Assembly (NCBI GenBank): GCA_024867545.1
Contig: JANFNE010000023.1
Location: 124,001 to 188,000 of the forward strand
Source: Phytopythium helicoides
Lineage: Eukaryota > Oomycota > Peronosporomycetes > Pythiales > Pythiaceae
DNA: 64,000 bases
Direction of reading: 5' to 3'
The position numbers and the translations under genes are program-made. Below are positions 22,001 through 33,471 of the stretch, in pieces (position 1 is the first letter of the stretch; every line of letters starts with the position of its first letter). The notes under the pieces were generated by a model, which made no database searches, was not told where the DNA came from, and saw nothing but the letters and a program-made list of their open reading frames with translations.

Positions 22001-22512
22001 TCAAAGGCATTCCGCAGCCGAGAGCCAACTTTTTGCCTCGTCTTGAATATTCTTCTCTCGCAAAACCAAAGTCTCCACAAAAACAACGCCCAGCTCCTCC
22101 TCGACATTCCCAACAATCTCATGCTCTTTCATCGCCGAAACCTCCAATCTCAACGCGTAGGAACCCTCACCACCCCCCACCAACCCCCCAGCATCCTGCA
22201 TTTCCGATCCATGCTCGGTCGACGTCAGCCCGACGTTCCCATCTTCAACCGCCGGCTTGAAGCTGTGATTGCGTGCTCCTCCGCATTTCAGCCAATCCCC
22301 TCGCTCCCAGTCTCCAAAAATCCCACTCGGTCCGTCCTTCAGCTCCTCTGATTGGCCAAAATTCCGTGATTCGTCCGCCGGCCCATCCCCCTCTTCCAGG
22401 AGCTCCGCTGGTTAAACCAGTCCGTCCATTTTCCAATCCGCCGGCCGCCGCGCAAGTGTCTTCGAGTCTTTTTTGCATTTTTTCTTCTTCTTCTTCGCCT
22501 TTTTCGCCAGCC
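19014..22512. other. 3.5 kb gene-poor region containing a degenerate dispersed repeat
   Basis: No convincing gene. The interval 19780-20640 matches 46825-47690 (listed separately). A 204-base open frame at 21301-21504 on the plus strand has LRR-like leucine spacing and could be a remnant of the LRR-like family, but this is too weak to call. From 22100 the sequence is pyrimidine-rich and is probably the promoter and leader of the Mpo1-like gene. Confidence 0.45.
19780..20640. repeat. degenerate dispersed repeat, copy 1
   Basis: This stretch aligns by eye, in the same orientation, with 46825-47690. The best block is 20395-20560 against 47470-47635: it shares GAACGCTTTTTG, TTCACGTCGATTGGAGCGG (one mismatch or so), GAGGCGATGGAGA, GGATGCCACAC and GCCGACATCGTCTGATCACG. 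Upstream parts (GCGCTATG, GAGGCTT, GTGCCGTTCC) are weaker. No coding potential or termini are recognised. Copy 2 runs into a P450 relic, copy 1 does not. Confidence 0.6.
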
Positions 22513-23192
22513 ATGGGCTTCGTGTCGGACCGCTTCAACCTGGAGAAGCAGATGACGTTCTACCTGTCGTACCACGACAACAAGATCAACCAGGCCATTC
22601 ACCTGCTCTGCATCTGGCCCATCTTCATCTCGGGCATCATGATCCTCGCCCACACGGACAAGTTCGCCGAGACGCCCGAGGCCATCAAGGCGCTGCCCTA
22701 CGGACAGTACGCCGTGTTGAACTGGTCCGTCGTCATGGCCGTCATCTACATGGCCTGGTACATCGCGCTCGACGCCATGTGAGTCTCGATGCTTGGAGGA
22801 GTGGCGACGGAAATGTTGGAAATGCTCACCTTGTGCTTTTTTTTCTTCGTGGCAGTGCTGGATCGCTTGGCGCGGCCATCGTCCTCGCCTCGTACCTGTT
22901 TGGCAACTACTTTGTCGAGGCCGCGACCTCGTTCACGGACGTCCCCAGCATCCACGTGGCGGTTGGCATTCACGCGACGGCCTGGATCCTGCAGTTCATT
23001 GGCCACGGCGTGTTCGAGCGCCGCAAGCCCGCGCTCTTCGACAGCCTCGACCAGGCGCTGATCACGGCGCCCATGTTCGTGCTGCTCGAGATCCTCTTCC
23101 CGCTCGGCTACCGCTCCGAGCTGTACGCGCGCGTCAGCAAGCAGGCCAAGCTCAACGTCAAGGCCTTCCAGGCCACCGGAAAGACGCTCTGA
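22513..23192 (+). CDS. Mpo1-like DUF962 membrane protein, copy 1
   Basis: Member of the DUF962/Mpo1 family; yeast Mpo1 is an ER dioxygenase for alpha-oxidation of 2-hydroxy fatty acids. Two exons, 22513-22778 and 22856-23192, with donor GTGAGT and acceptor GGCAG, give 200 aa. The hallmark N-terminal motif YLSYHDNKINQAIHLLCIWP carries the family histidines, and IHATAWILQFIGHGVFE gives the second conserved His pair. Four hydrophobic segments are visible (near residues 33-48, 70-90, 92-110 and the APMFVLLEILFPLGY region). The start follows a pyrimidine-rich leader. A paralogue lies tail to tail at 23410-24154, with the two stop codons 217 bases apart. Family is clear; the enzymatic activity is inferred from yeast. 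Confidence 0.9.
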
Positions 23193-23409
23193 ACGAGTCG
23201 TCGGAGCTCCTGAGGTGTGTGCCGCAGCTGCTTTGAGATGTATGTGTGCAATGGGGTGAACTGGAGCGCGCTGCTGCTTCATGACGCCCAGTCTGAATGA
23301 TAATAACGATGAACACGAAGCCAGTGAGTGCGAAGAAACCATCGATTGGCACGCTACGTTAGTCATAAATGCAGTCGAGCTCGCTGCTCGTCAACGATCT
23401 CCTCGACGC

Positions 23410-24154
23410 TTACAGCGTCTTGCCCGTGGCCTGGAAGGCCTTGACGTTGATCTTGACCTGCGCCATCACGCGCTTGTACAGCTCCGGGCGGTATCCAAGC
23501 GGGAACAGCGCCTCCAGCAGCACGAACATGGGCGCAGTCACAAGAGCCTGGTCCAGGCTGTCAAAGAGCGCGGGCTTTCGGCGCTCAAACACGCCATGGC
23601 CAATGAACTGTTCGTACAGGAACACCGCAATTAGCGCATGTGTGAAGCGATGTGTCCAAGCGCAATTCACAGCATACCTGCAGGGTCCAGGCAGTGCAGT
23701 GCACCGCGAGCGCGATCTGCCACGCGGGCATACCAAAGGCGCCAGGTGCCGTCTGCACGAAGAAGTTGGCGAAGATGTAGCACAGGAAGACGAGTCCCGC
23801 GCCAAGTGTGCCAGCCCTGCAAGACGGAAATTTGTCAGACCAATGACAACCACCACCAGAATGGAAAACGACGCCAACGAGCACGCACAGGATGTCGAGC
23901 AGCATGTACCAGACCATGTAGACGCCGGCAAGCACGCAGCTGGGGTTCACGAGCATGTACTGGCCGAAGGGCAGCGCGGCGAGGAATCCCGGCTGGTCGG
24001 CGAGCGGCTCGAGCGACGCGAACATGATGAGCGCCGTGATGAAGATGGGCCAGATGCACATGAAGTGGATGTACTGGTTGATCTTGTTGTCGTGGTACGA
24101 CATGTAGAACACCACTTGCTTCTCCAGGTCGAATCGGTCGCCCCACATCACCAT
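23410..24154 (-). CDS. Mpo1-like DUF962 membrane protein, copy 2
   Basis: Paralogue of the preceding gene, also exactly 200 aa. It has three exons: 24154-23889, 23816-23678 and 23607-23410. Exon 1 is 266 nt as in copy 1, and intron 1 sits at the same codon. A second intron (donor GTATGC after CTGCAG, acceptor GAACAG) interrupts the segment WTLQ-FIGHG that is uninterrupted in copy 1. The motif FYMSYHDNKINQYIHFMCIW and the second histidine pair are conserved, as is the C-terminus NVKAFQATGKTL. A probable ER multi-pass protein. Start at 24154 (MVMWGDRF); an ATG two codons later is also possible. Confidence 0.88.
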
Positions 24155-24757
24155 GGTCGTCGCTCGCTTGAGGTAATAAAAGTTGGGAAAGTTGGAAAAA
24201 CTTGAAAAAGCCTCGAACGAGTGCTGTGCTCGGCCGCCGGAAGATTGGGAAATGACCAACTGACCAGACGAAGATCGCTGATCACAAGGACCCAAGGCAT
24301 CATGAGGATCCGCCATGGGGAAAACTGGTCGGCAGCAAAGACAAACGCACACCGGAACAGTGGCGGCGCCATGCATCATGAGACTTTGGCGTTGACAAGC
24401 ATTTGGAGCTCGTATGAATGGGTTGCTTGGCGTGCATAATCGGTTGTTTTACGCGTCTTGATTGGCTGAAATTGGAGAAATTCGCAATCGAGGCACTTGC
24501 GCGCTATAAAAACGGCTTGGAGTCGCAGGAAGTTCGAAAACATCCACTTCAACATGGGTAGGAGGTGCCTCGGCTCATGGACTAAACGTGTTGCTGTGCT
24601 GCACAAGGTGCTGCAACTCATGCCTCAATGAAAAGCAAGTGACGTCATTTAGGCAACGGCAATGGCAAATGCAAGTGGTTCTCGATCTATCGATTTGACT
24701 ATGGTAGGTGGGTTTGCTGGCTGAAGTTGGAGCCGACGACTAGTGAACATGTAAAGT
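24155..24757. other. intergenic region
   Basis: About 600 bases between the start of Mpo1-like copy 2 and the 3' end of the first FUSC-EF-hand gene. It contains a TATA-like CTATAAAAAC near 24510 followed by a short ATG context, but no coding exon could be attached to it. Nothing else was recognised. Confidence 0.4.
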
Positions 24758-27700
24758 TTAGGTGGAGACGACGATCTCCTCCATGGCCGTGAGATTTCGA
24801 GCGATGCCTTCGGCGCCGCTGACGAGGCAGTTGAGCAGAAGTAACTCCTCCATGACGACCTTCTCATACCGATTATTCTCCATCAGCCACTCGACGTACG
24901 CCGACTTCATCTGCTCGGCAATGTCGGTGATGGTGAAGTCCTCGACGTTGAGCACGTCGTGCTCACGACGCATAGGCGACAACATGAGAGTCGAAGCCTT
25001 GCGCAGCATTGACTTGGAGCGCTTGAAGACCTGTGGTGCGTGCGCATCAAGCGAGCTACGTGGTGTCGCGTTTGTGACCGCGATTGGCAACTCCATGGTT
25101 GCAACCCCTGACGACGTAGCACTCGTGCGGCTATGCGCGCGGCCTTCCTCGTTGATGCGAGGTAGTGCACCGCTGAACGAAGTGCGGCCCGCGATCGAGC
25201 TCTGGCGGCCAAACACTGGTGCCTTGGGCTTGCGGCGGTGATACACCTCGACCTCCAGCTTGAGTCCATTGTCGAGCGCCTCCATGAACTCATCGAAGGA
25301 TACTTTCCCACTTGCATCCTTGTCAACGATCTCCATAAACTCAGCCACGTACTTCTGGATCTCCTCCTCTTTGACGGCACCTGACTGCACGAAAATGGTC
25401 TCGAGCATGACGGCAACTTCGTCAGCGTCAATCTCGCCGCTGCAGTCCTTGTCGGCCATGCGGAACGCCTCCTTCATCTGCATGAAGATGGCTGTCTGGT
25501 CTGGGTCAGAATACAGGAAACCATCGCTAAACAGCGCCTGCAAGGTGCGGAAAGTATCGCTAACTGATGACTGGAACTTGCCACTCGCAATTTGCCATTT
25601 GGCGTGAGTCGTCATCACTCCGTTGGGGGCGCGAGCACTTTCCGAGTCGCTATCACGAATATCCATAGCATCTTTGAGCGAGGGGTTCTGCTCCACGCGG
25701 TAGTTGAACCACCGCACAAGTTTAAAAAGCAAATTGTTGTTGTTGAGCAGACGACGGGAATTCTCCAGCACTGATTCGTACTTCTGGATAGAAAAGGCAG
25801 GCTTCCACAGCAACGGCTCAGAGCTCGCCTCTGTCAGGAGTGCGCGCTGCTCAACAAGCAGTGCTGGGACTTTGACCTGGAGAATGTTCCGTAGCTTCTC
25901 GATTGTTTCGTCATTCATCATGTCAGAGCTTGACAGGTGATGACCGAACAGAATCTCGAATGCTTCTTGCTGCAGCTTCAGTGTTTCTTGGATGTTCTTG
26001 CGCAACAGACTCGTCGCACTCTCGGGACACATCGCCAACTCAACCAGGATGAACAAGATAATACCCACCGAGGTCTGTGCCAAACTCGAATACGAAGAAA
26101 TGGCGATACTAGACGAGCTGTCAGAGCCTCCAGCGTAGCAGACGTCCGATTGTCGAAGAAGGATTCCAGCCGAAATGAAAGCAGACACCAGTCCAGCGTA
26201 TGCACCGTAGCCACCAGAGAAACTCACATACATGGAGATCGTGACCCAGATGAATAACGCAATACTTGAGAGGGCAACATTCAGGTACCGAGGATCACAG
26301 ATCTGGGTGATAAAGAACTGGAACACGGACGGCACCACAGATCCAGCCACAACACCACCGACTCGATTCACCGTCACGCTGAAAGATCCACCGATGTGGT
26401 TTCCCATGACGTAGGCGACAGCCGCAGGTGTCGTATAGCTGAACGCATAGACGTAGACTGCGAGGAAGATGCCCATGATGATAGCAATCGCAACCTTGAA
26501 GGCTGTCAATACATACTGACGCGTGTATCGGTTCACGAAGAAAAAGTTGTAGATGGATTGCTTGACGAACGACACAGCGCGCTTGCCACCATGGTAGGTC
26601 TTCTTGTTGTGATTTTCTTGGAACGCAATCATTGTGCCGCAAAACGAATTGAGCGAGAACAGGAACAGGTTGAGTGGGACGTTGCCCTCGACATCCTTGG
26701 GAGAGACCTTCTGGGTTCGAAGTGTGCGCCGTTGAGCCGATCGGTACCGATGGAGCGTATTTTCCATTTGAGTCTCGAGTGAGCGAATTGACTGCAGATC
26801 AAGTTCTGTAAAACCACATAAGGAAACAATTAGTCTCGGTGTAAGGCGTCCAGCTTACTAGTCCTCGAGACGTACTCTCCGTGGAAGCGTGGATTTCGTG
26901 CGAGATTTCGTTCAGGAGCTCGCCTGACTTGACTTGGATGACGTAAATCTCGCGCTGCAGCACCTTCATGTACGTGAAGTGTAGAGAATCATACTTCTCG
27001 AGCTGCATGGCATGATTGAGCGACCTCAGATCCGAAAGTAACAGTCCCACGAGATTCACGTAGTGCTTGACAATAGAGCGGTTAAACTTTAGCAGTACCG
27101 CAAAGCCTGACATCTGCTCCCACCAAGCGTCGTCGAGCAGCACAAGCATACGGCGGTGGCGTGCACTTGCAGCTTCAAACTTGCGATGCAGCTTTAGCTT
27201 CAGGAAGTTCATGTGATCGACATTTTTGTTCTTGAAACAGTACGAGTCGACGATAATGTTGAGAAGATCCAAGATGTCTTCAGATGCTTGCTTCGTCTCG
27301 GTGCGTAAGAGTCCGATCGCACTGTTTGCAATCACACGCAAAATACAATATTAGTTCTATTCTCCTCTGTCGGCTGACGCAGTTATGACCACTCACAAGA
27401 TAGGGTACGGCACGAACATGACGAAGAGCGAGATCAGCGTGCCGACAAAGCCCACTAGGAAGTACATCTCGAGATTCTGCAAAATATTGGTGGTGTCGAA
27501 ATACGAGTCACCCACACTCTTCAGTGCGCTCGAATCGAGCGGATCAGCAGGGTTGATGATCGTAAGAGCTAGAAGGGTCAAAGCGAATCATTGAGTTAGT
27601 ACCAACACCATCCTCATAAAGAGCAGGTAGACCGTTGGGACTCACTGAAGTAAAGGTTGTTGGCAAGTGCGAACTTCTTCGTGTTGTTCTCGAACGGCAA

Positions 27701-28483
27701 CAGCAGAATCGCAATCGTGAACAGAATCATCCACGGCAACACCGTGTAGAAGTTGTGCGAGTTCACCCAATAAGGACTCGAGCTGAACGTCTTTTTGACT
27801 TCAAAGAAGCCGTCGTACGAGCCGTCATACAACTTCACGTCCACGACCGAGAACAACACAATGTTGTACACCAGCGCCATACCCACACCGTAGAACGCCT
27901 GGCACACCTGCTTCACCGTACCACCGACGTTCTTGCCGGCCGAGAAAATGACAGCCACGGCGCAGTAGCTGAGACCACCGAGGTAGTACCAGGAAGGGAA
28001 GAGGGCCCACTTCTTGGCGTGTTCAACGCTGGGGTCGTAGTCGCTGTCTCTCGTCTGTATGGCGGAGGCGATGAGCACGCCGACGGCGACTCGCAGCGAC
28101 ATCTCTGCATTGAACCGGAACTCGGCTGCAGTTCGGCGTGGTTAGCACCTCCACAGCCGTGCAGTAGATGGAGACTTTTCACTCACGTGAGAACCGCTGC
28201 GTTTTGAGGTAGCGCTTGCGGTCGGAGCTCACGTCAATGCGGAGCTTAGCAGCCTTGTCGTTGAAGTCTTCACTCCCGACCGTGCCTCGGCGCACGCGCG
28301 GCCCCATGAGCGGGCTCGGCAGCGCCACATCATTCAACGGCACGCGCATCTCCCTGGTCCATGTCAAGAGCAGAAGAGGCAGGAGAGGTGAGTGCCACGC
28401 TGGTCGCGTCGCCGTCACATTGTGCAGGTGCTAGCCTACCCTTCAGGACTCTTGAGCGCCGTGAACTTGGTCTCGGAGCTCAT
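24758..28483 (-). CDS. FUSC-like transporter fused to EF-hand pair, copy A
   Basis: Six exons: 28483-28440, 28353-28187, 28125-27646, 27568-27397, 27321-26876 and 26805-24758, giving 3357 nt and 1118 aa with consistent phases. The protein has two hydrophobic halves: about five to six helices around exons 3-4 and about six in exon 6 (VAIAIIMGIFLAVYVYAFS, GYGAYAGLVSAFISAG and others), separated by a cytosolic region. This is the layout of the FUSC/aromatic-acid-exporter-like superfamily, known for organic anion export. After the second half there are two EF-hand loops, DKDCSGEIDADE and DKDASGKVSFDE (about 25470-25290), suggesting direct Ca2+ control. A C-terminal four-helix-like stretch ends the protein. 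It is tandem with copy B at 29651. Fold call is by topology and similarity of style, so the exact family is moderately certain; the EF-hands are clear. Confidence 0.85.
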
Positions 28484-29650
28484 GGCGGAGCTGCAACGAC
28501 GGCTTCGAGGGCTTCGAGGCGAATCGGCGAGTGCCGTGGGACTGTCGGCGGGCGAGGAAGAGATCAACGGAGCTCCTCGTCACCTACGGTACGCTGCAAG
28601 ACTGGATGGCGGCGGAAAAGCCAGAAGCTGCATCAGAGGAGTAGGTGAGCTCGGCCGTTAGGAGCCAATCAGAACGCGCGAAAGCAGATCATTAGCGAAG
28701 CGGCGTTGCGAGTTTCAGAACCGGTCAACAGCTGCAGGTGTCGACTGCTCCGTACCGTAGATTTCCATACAAAAACTAGCATTTTTTTGCCTTGTCGCAT
28801 ATAGCGCAGGTTTTACTCGAAAATCGAGGTTGGCCAACCAGAGACGACCACTTTGCGCACTTCCGGCGTCGCGTGTGAAGCTGGAGGTGGCGATCACACT
28901 ACCACACCACCCACCACGGCACTCGACGGACATGGAGGAGTTTGCGATGTCTAGGACGGCGAGTGAAGCACAATTGGCACATTGGGGCTTTAATGGCTGG
29001 GCAAATTGCATCGTTGTGAGCCATGGAAGCCCCTCGCAGCCATTGGCGGCTGGCATTACCATGGCCGTTGAAACGCGTTGGGATCTAGAACACCTCAACG
29101 AAATGCGTGCGAGGCTGGCTGGCTTCGAGCTTTTAGCGTCGCTCGATCACAGCTGTCGGGCCGACAGACGCGTCTCGCAGTACGATATGACTGGCAAGTG
29201 GATTTGTTTGGTCGACACGCTTATGTTGCGTACGTGAGGCTGTTTCGACTGCATCGAAGGCAGTGCGAGCGCCACACGTTGGTCTGAACGCCTCCGTTCC
29301 TTGCAATTCACACCCGCACTGCTGTTTTTCAACTGCTCGAGGCATCGGAACCGCCTTTTTCTCGAATCGAATGCTGACTTGCGGGACTGCATTCTGTGCG
29401 TGGATGCCGAGTCCGCCAACGCCACACTCGCGCCTCTCGCGTGCCTGCCACGCACTCCGAATCGTCGTAGAGACCGAACGTGTGTGACAACGTCACGCCA
29501 TCCAGCGACCAGGGTTTGACAAGCATGTTGAGGCTTGTTTAGAGTGTCCTATTTCGACTTTAACCGGCAACTCGGATGCCACTCAACGGCCCATCAACCA
29601 CTCCTGCAGCCAACGGATCTCACATGCAATAGCCAATTCATTCACTTTAC
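28484..29650. other. intergenic region between tandem FUSC-EF-hand genes
   Basis: About 1.2 kb. Short open frames on both strands lack family features. It holds the promoter of copy A and the 3' flank of copy B. No repeat was recognised. Confidence 0.45.
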
Positions 29651-32600
29651 TTAGGCGGAGGCAACAATCTTCTCCATGGACGTGAGATTGAGCGCGACGC
29701 CTTCCGCGCCGCTGACGAGGCAGCTAAAGAGGAGCAGCTCCTCCATCGACACACGTGCGAAGCGCTGGTCTTCGAGAAGCCAAACGACGTACGCGAGCTT
29801 CATCCGTTCGGCAATGCCCTGAATGGAAAAGTCCTCGACGTTCAAGATATCGTGCGCACGACGCATCGGCGACATCAGAGGCGCTGACGCATTGCTCGGA
29901 AGAGTGCGCAGACCCCGAGCCACCGGTGAAGGCGCTGGTGATGGCACATTCTCTGGCTTAGCAGGAGCAGCAGCAACTGGCGTCGACAAATCCATCGAGG
30001 CCAAGGCAGCATCCACTGCTGCCACTGTCTCAGCAGCAGCAGCCGATGATCCAGTTGTCATGGAGCTACGGAACGTCTGAGCAGTAGTGGTGGTCTCTTC
30101 GACGATCCGATCAAGGTGAGAAGCGTTGGCTCGGGTTGCTCGAGCAGCTCTTGAGGGGGCGAGGGACCCCTGACGCGTAAGAGCTGCTGCTTTGGGTTTG
30201 CGGCGCTGGTACACCTCAACCTCGAGCTTCAGACCACTGTCAAGTGCTTCCATGAACTCTTCGAACGAGACCATACCGCTCGCGTCCTTGTCGACTGCGT
30301 TCATAAACTCGCTCACATATTTGGGGATCTCATCTTCGTGGATGGCACCAGACTGCGTGAAGATAGTCTCCAGCATCGTTGCAACCTCGTGAGAATCGAT
30401 ATGACCACTGCAGTCCTTGTCAGCATTGCGAAAGGCCTCCTTCATCTGCATGAACAGTGCCGTCTGCTCTGGGTCAGAGTATGGGAACTCCTCGCTAAAT
30501 ACATTGTGGAGCGTGCTGAACTTGTCGCCCACAGCGGAGAGGAACTGTCGGCTCGCCGTCGTCCAGAGCTCAAACTTAGACATATCAGGGTGTGCCTCCT
30601 TGTTCTCGGCGCTCTCGTCGTCATCATCCTCATCAACATTAACAGATCCAGAGTCTTGAATCTCGATGCTCAAGTGAGCCCCGTGGTGCTTGACCCGGTA
30701 GCTAAACCAGCGCTCGAGTCGCAAAAGCAGGTTGTTACTGATCGTAAGATCTTCGAGGCAGTCAAGCACCGACTCGTACTTTTGCGTCGACAGCGCGGGC
30801 TTCCATAGCTGCGGCTCCGACTGGGCCTCCTTCAAAAGCTTGCCTTGCTCAACGAGCAGCGCCGGCACTTCAACCTGAAGAATCTTACGCAACTTCTCCA
30901 TCGCGTCCGAGTCCATTGTGTTGGAAGTTGACAAGTGATGCATAAAGAGTTTCTCAAATGCTTCCTTTTGCTTGTCCAGTGTTTTCTGGATGTTCTTGCG
31001 CAACAAACTCGTCGCACTCTCGGGGCACATAGCCAACTCAACCAGGATGAACAAGATAATACCCACTGAGGTCTGTGCCATGCTAGAGTACGAAGAAATG
31101 GCGATGCTGGACGAACTGTCTGAACCTCCAGCGTAGCAAACGTCCGATTGGCGAAGAAGAATTCCTGCCGAGATGAAAGCAGACACAAGTCCAGCGTATG
31201 CACCGTAGCCGCCAGAAAAGTTGACGTACATCGACATCGTGACCCAGAAGAAAAGCACGGCGCTTGACAGGAAGATGTTGAGGAAACGTGGGTCACAGAT
31301 CTGCAGGATGAAAAACTGGAACACCGATGGGACCACAGATCCCGCGACAACGCCACCGACTCGGTTGACAGTGACACTGAAGGAGCCTCCCATGTGCGTT
31401 CCCATGACGTAGGCAACAGCTGCCGGAGTGGTACTGCTGAATCCGTACACGTAGACCGCGAGGAAGATGCCCATGACAATGGCGATGGCCATGCGGAGAG
31501 CTGCCACAAACTGACTGCCAGTGAGTCGATGGCATGAGAAGAAACTCTTGATAGAGGTGATTACGAAGCTCTGAGCTCGCTCAAGTGCCCCAAATTTCCT
31601 CTTGTTGTGGTCCTTCTGAAAGTCGATAAGTGTGCGGCAGAATGACTCGAATGAGAACAGGAACAAGTTGAGCGGAATGTTTCCCTCGACATCCTTGGGT
31701 GTCACATTTCGGGATCGAAGGGTGCGAACAAGCGCAGAGCGGTATCGACGCAATGTCGTCTCCATCTGGGCCTCAAGAGGAGGAATGGAGTGAAGATGAA
31801 GCTCTATCATCATCAAAGATTGTCAGACTCAAAACCCAGCAGACAGGTGCATATCAATAGCGAGGACTTACTCTCGGTAGATGCATGGATCTCGCGAGAA
31901 ATCTCGTTTAGGAGGTCACCCGATCTGACTTGGATCACGTAGATGTCGCGCTGAAGCACCTTCATGTAAGTCATGTGCATCTGGTCGTACTGCTCGAGCT
32001 GCATAGCGTGGCTGAGGGATTTGAGATCGGCAATAAGCGAGCCCACAAGTGCTACGTAGTGCTTAACCATTGACAGATTGAACTTGAGCAGGAAATTGAA
32101 ACCCCACATTTGCTCCCACCACGCGTCGTCCAGCAAGAGCAGCATTCGCTGATGCCGCGCCTCGGCAGCCTCGAAGTAGCGATGCAGCTTTAGTTTCAGG
32201 AACTTCATGTGCTCGACGTTCTTGTTCTTGAAGCAGTACGAGTCAACGATGATGTTCAACAGCTCCAATATGTCGTCGGAAGCACGAAGAGTCTCGGAGC
32301 GCAGACGATTGATTGCACTGTTGGAAGGCAAATGTTAGCCACGGTCGGTTGGGTCGATGGGATCAAACAACATCACTTACAAGATGGGGTATGGCAGCAA
32401 CATGACGACAAGCGAGATGATCGTGCCGAGAAACCCCACAAGGAAGTACAGCTCGAGGTTGTGCAAGATGCTAGCCGTATCGAAGTACGGGTCGCCTTCG
32501 GTCTTGAGTGTAGACGATTTGAGAGGATTGGAGGGGTTGATGATGGTCAGAGCTGCAATTCGAGCACTCGAGTGTCAGTATGGAACCTCAACGTAGTCTC

Positions 32601-33471
32601 CACTAGACCATCAAAACGTACCAAAGTACAAGTTGTTACCCAGCGCGAACTTCTTCGTGTTGTTCTCGAACGGCAACAGCAGAATCGCAATCGTGAACAG
32701 AATCATCCACGGCAACACCGTGTAGAAGTTGTGCGTATTCACCCAATACGGACTCGAGCTGAAGGTTTTCTCAATCTCGAAGAAGCCATCGTACGAGCCG
32801 TCATACAACTTCACGTCCACGATCGAGAATAACACAATGTTGTACACCAGCGCCATACCCACACCGTAGAACGCCTGGCACACCTGCTTCACCGTACCAC
32901 CGACGTTCTTGCCGGCCGAGAAAATGACAGCCACGGCGCAGTAGCTGAGACCACCGAGGTAGTACCAGGAAGGGAAGAGGGCCCACTTCTTGGCGTGTTC
33001 GACACTGGGGTCGTAGTCGCTGTCTCTCGTCTGTATGGCGGAGGCGATGAGCACGCCGACGGCGACTCGCAGCGACATCTCTGCATTGAACCGGAACTCG
33101 GCTGCTCGTAGGATCTCATTAGCATCACTCCATGAACTGGTACTGCAAATCCCTGCAAGCCACTCACGAGAGAATCGATGCTTCTTGAGCCTCTTGTCTC
33201 CGTCATCGTCACTCAGGTCGATGCGGAGCTTGGCCGAACGCTCGCGGAAGTCCTCGCTGCAGATGGAGCTCCTGCCTCCCTGCGGATTCTGCTTGGGCGT
33301 AGCTGCCTGCTTAGGCGTCTGCACTTCCACTGGGTCGTACAGTGGCAATGCCAGGTCGCTGCAATCACCACCACAAGCGTCAGAACACTGCTAATGGTCA
33401 CGGAGAAGCCGCAACGAGCGAGACACGCACTTGACCGGCCCTGTGGACTTGCGCTTGAGTCGAGCACTCAT
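29651..33471 (-). CDS. FUSC-like transporter fused to EF-hand pair, copy B
   Basis: Tandem paralogue of copy A. Six exons: 33471-33431, 33358-33168, 33101-32622, 32552-32381, 32317-31872 and 31803-29651, giving 3483 nt and 1160 aa. Exons 3, 4 and 5 have the same lengths as in copy A (480, 172 and 446 nt), and all intron phases agree. Topology is the same: two membrane halves, then EF-hand loops DKDCSGHIDSHE and DKDASGMVSFEE, then a longer Ala/Thr/Ser-rich linker (about 30180-29900) than in copy A, and the same C-terminal helical stretch. The first EF-hand has His at a loop position where A has Glu, which may weaken Ca2+ binding. Exon 3 is nearly identical in DNA to copy A while other exons have diverged. 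Likely a Ca2+-regulated anion or aromatic-compound exporter, by inference. Confidence 0.85.

Noticed and set aside
24505..24560. TATA-like CTATAAAAAC followed by an ATG, suggesting a small gene on the plus strand
   Set aside because: The frame closes almost at once and no downstream exon could be found before the oppositely oriented FUSC gene.
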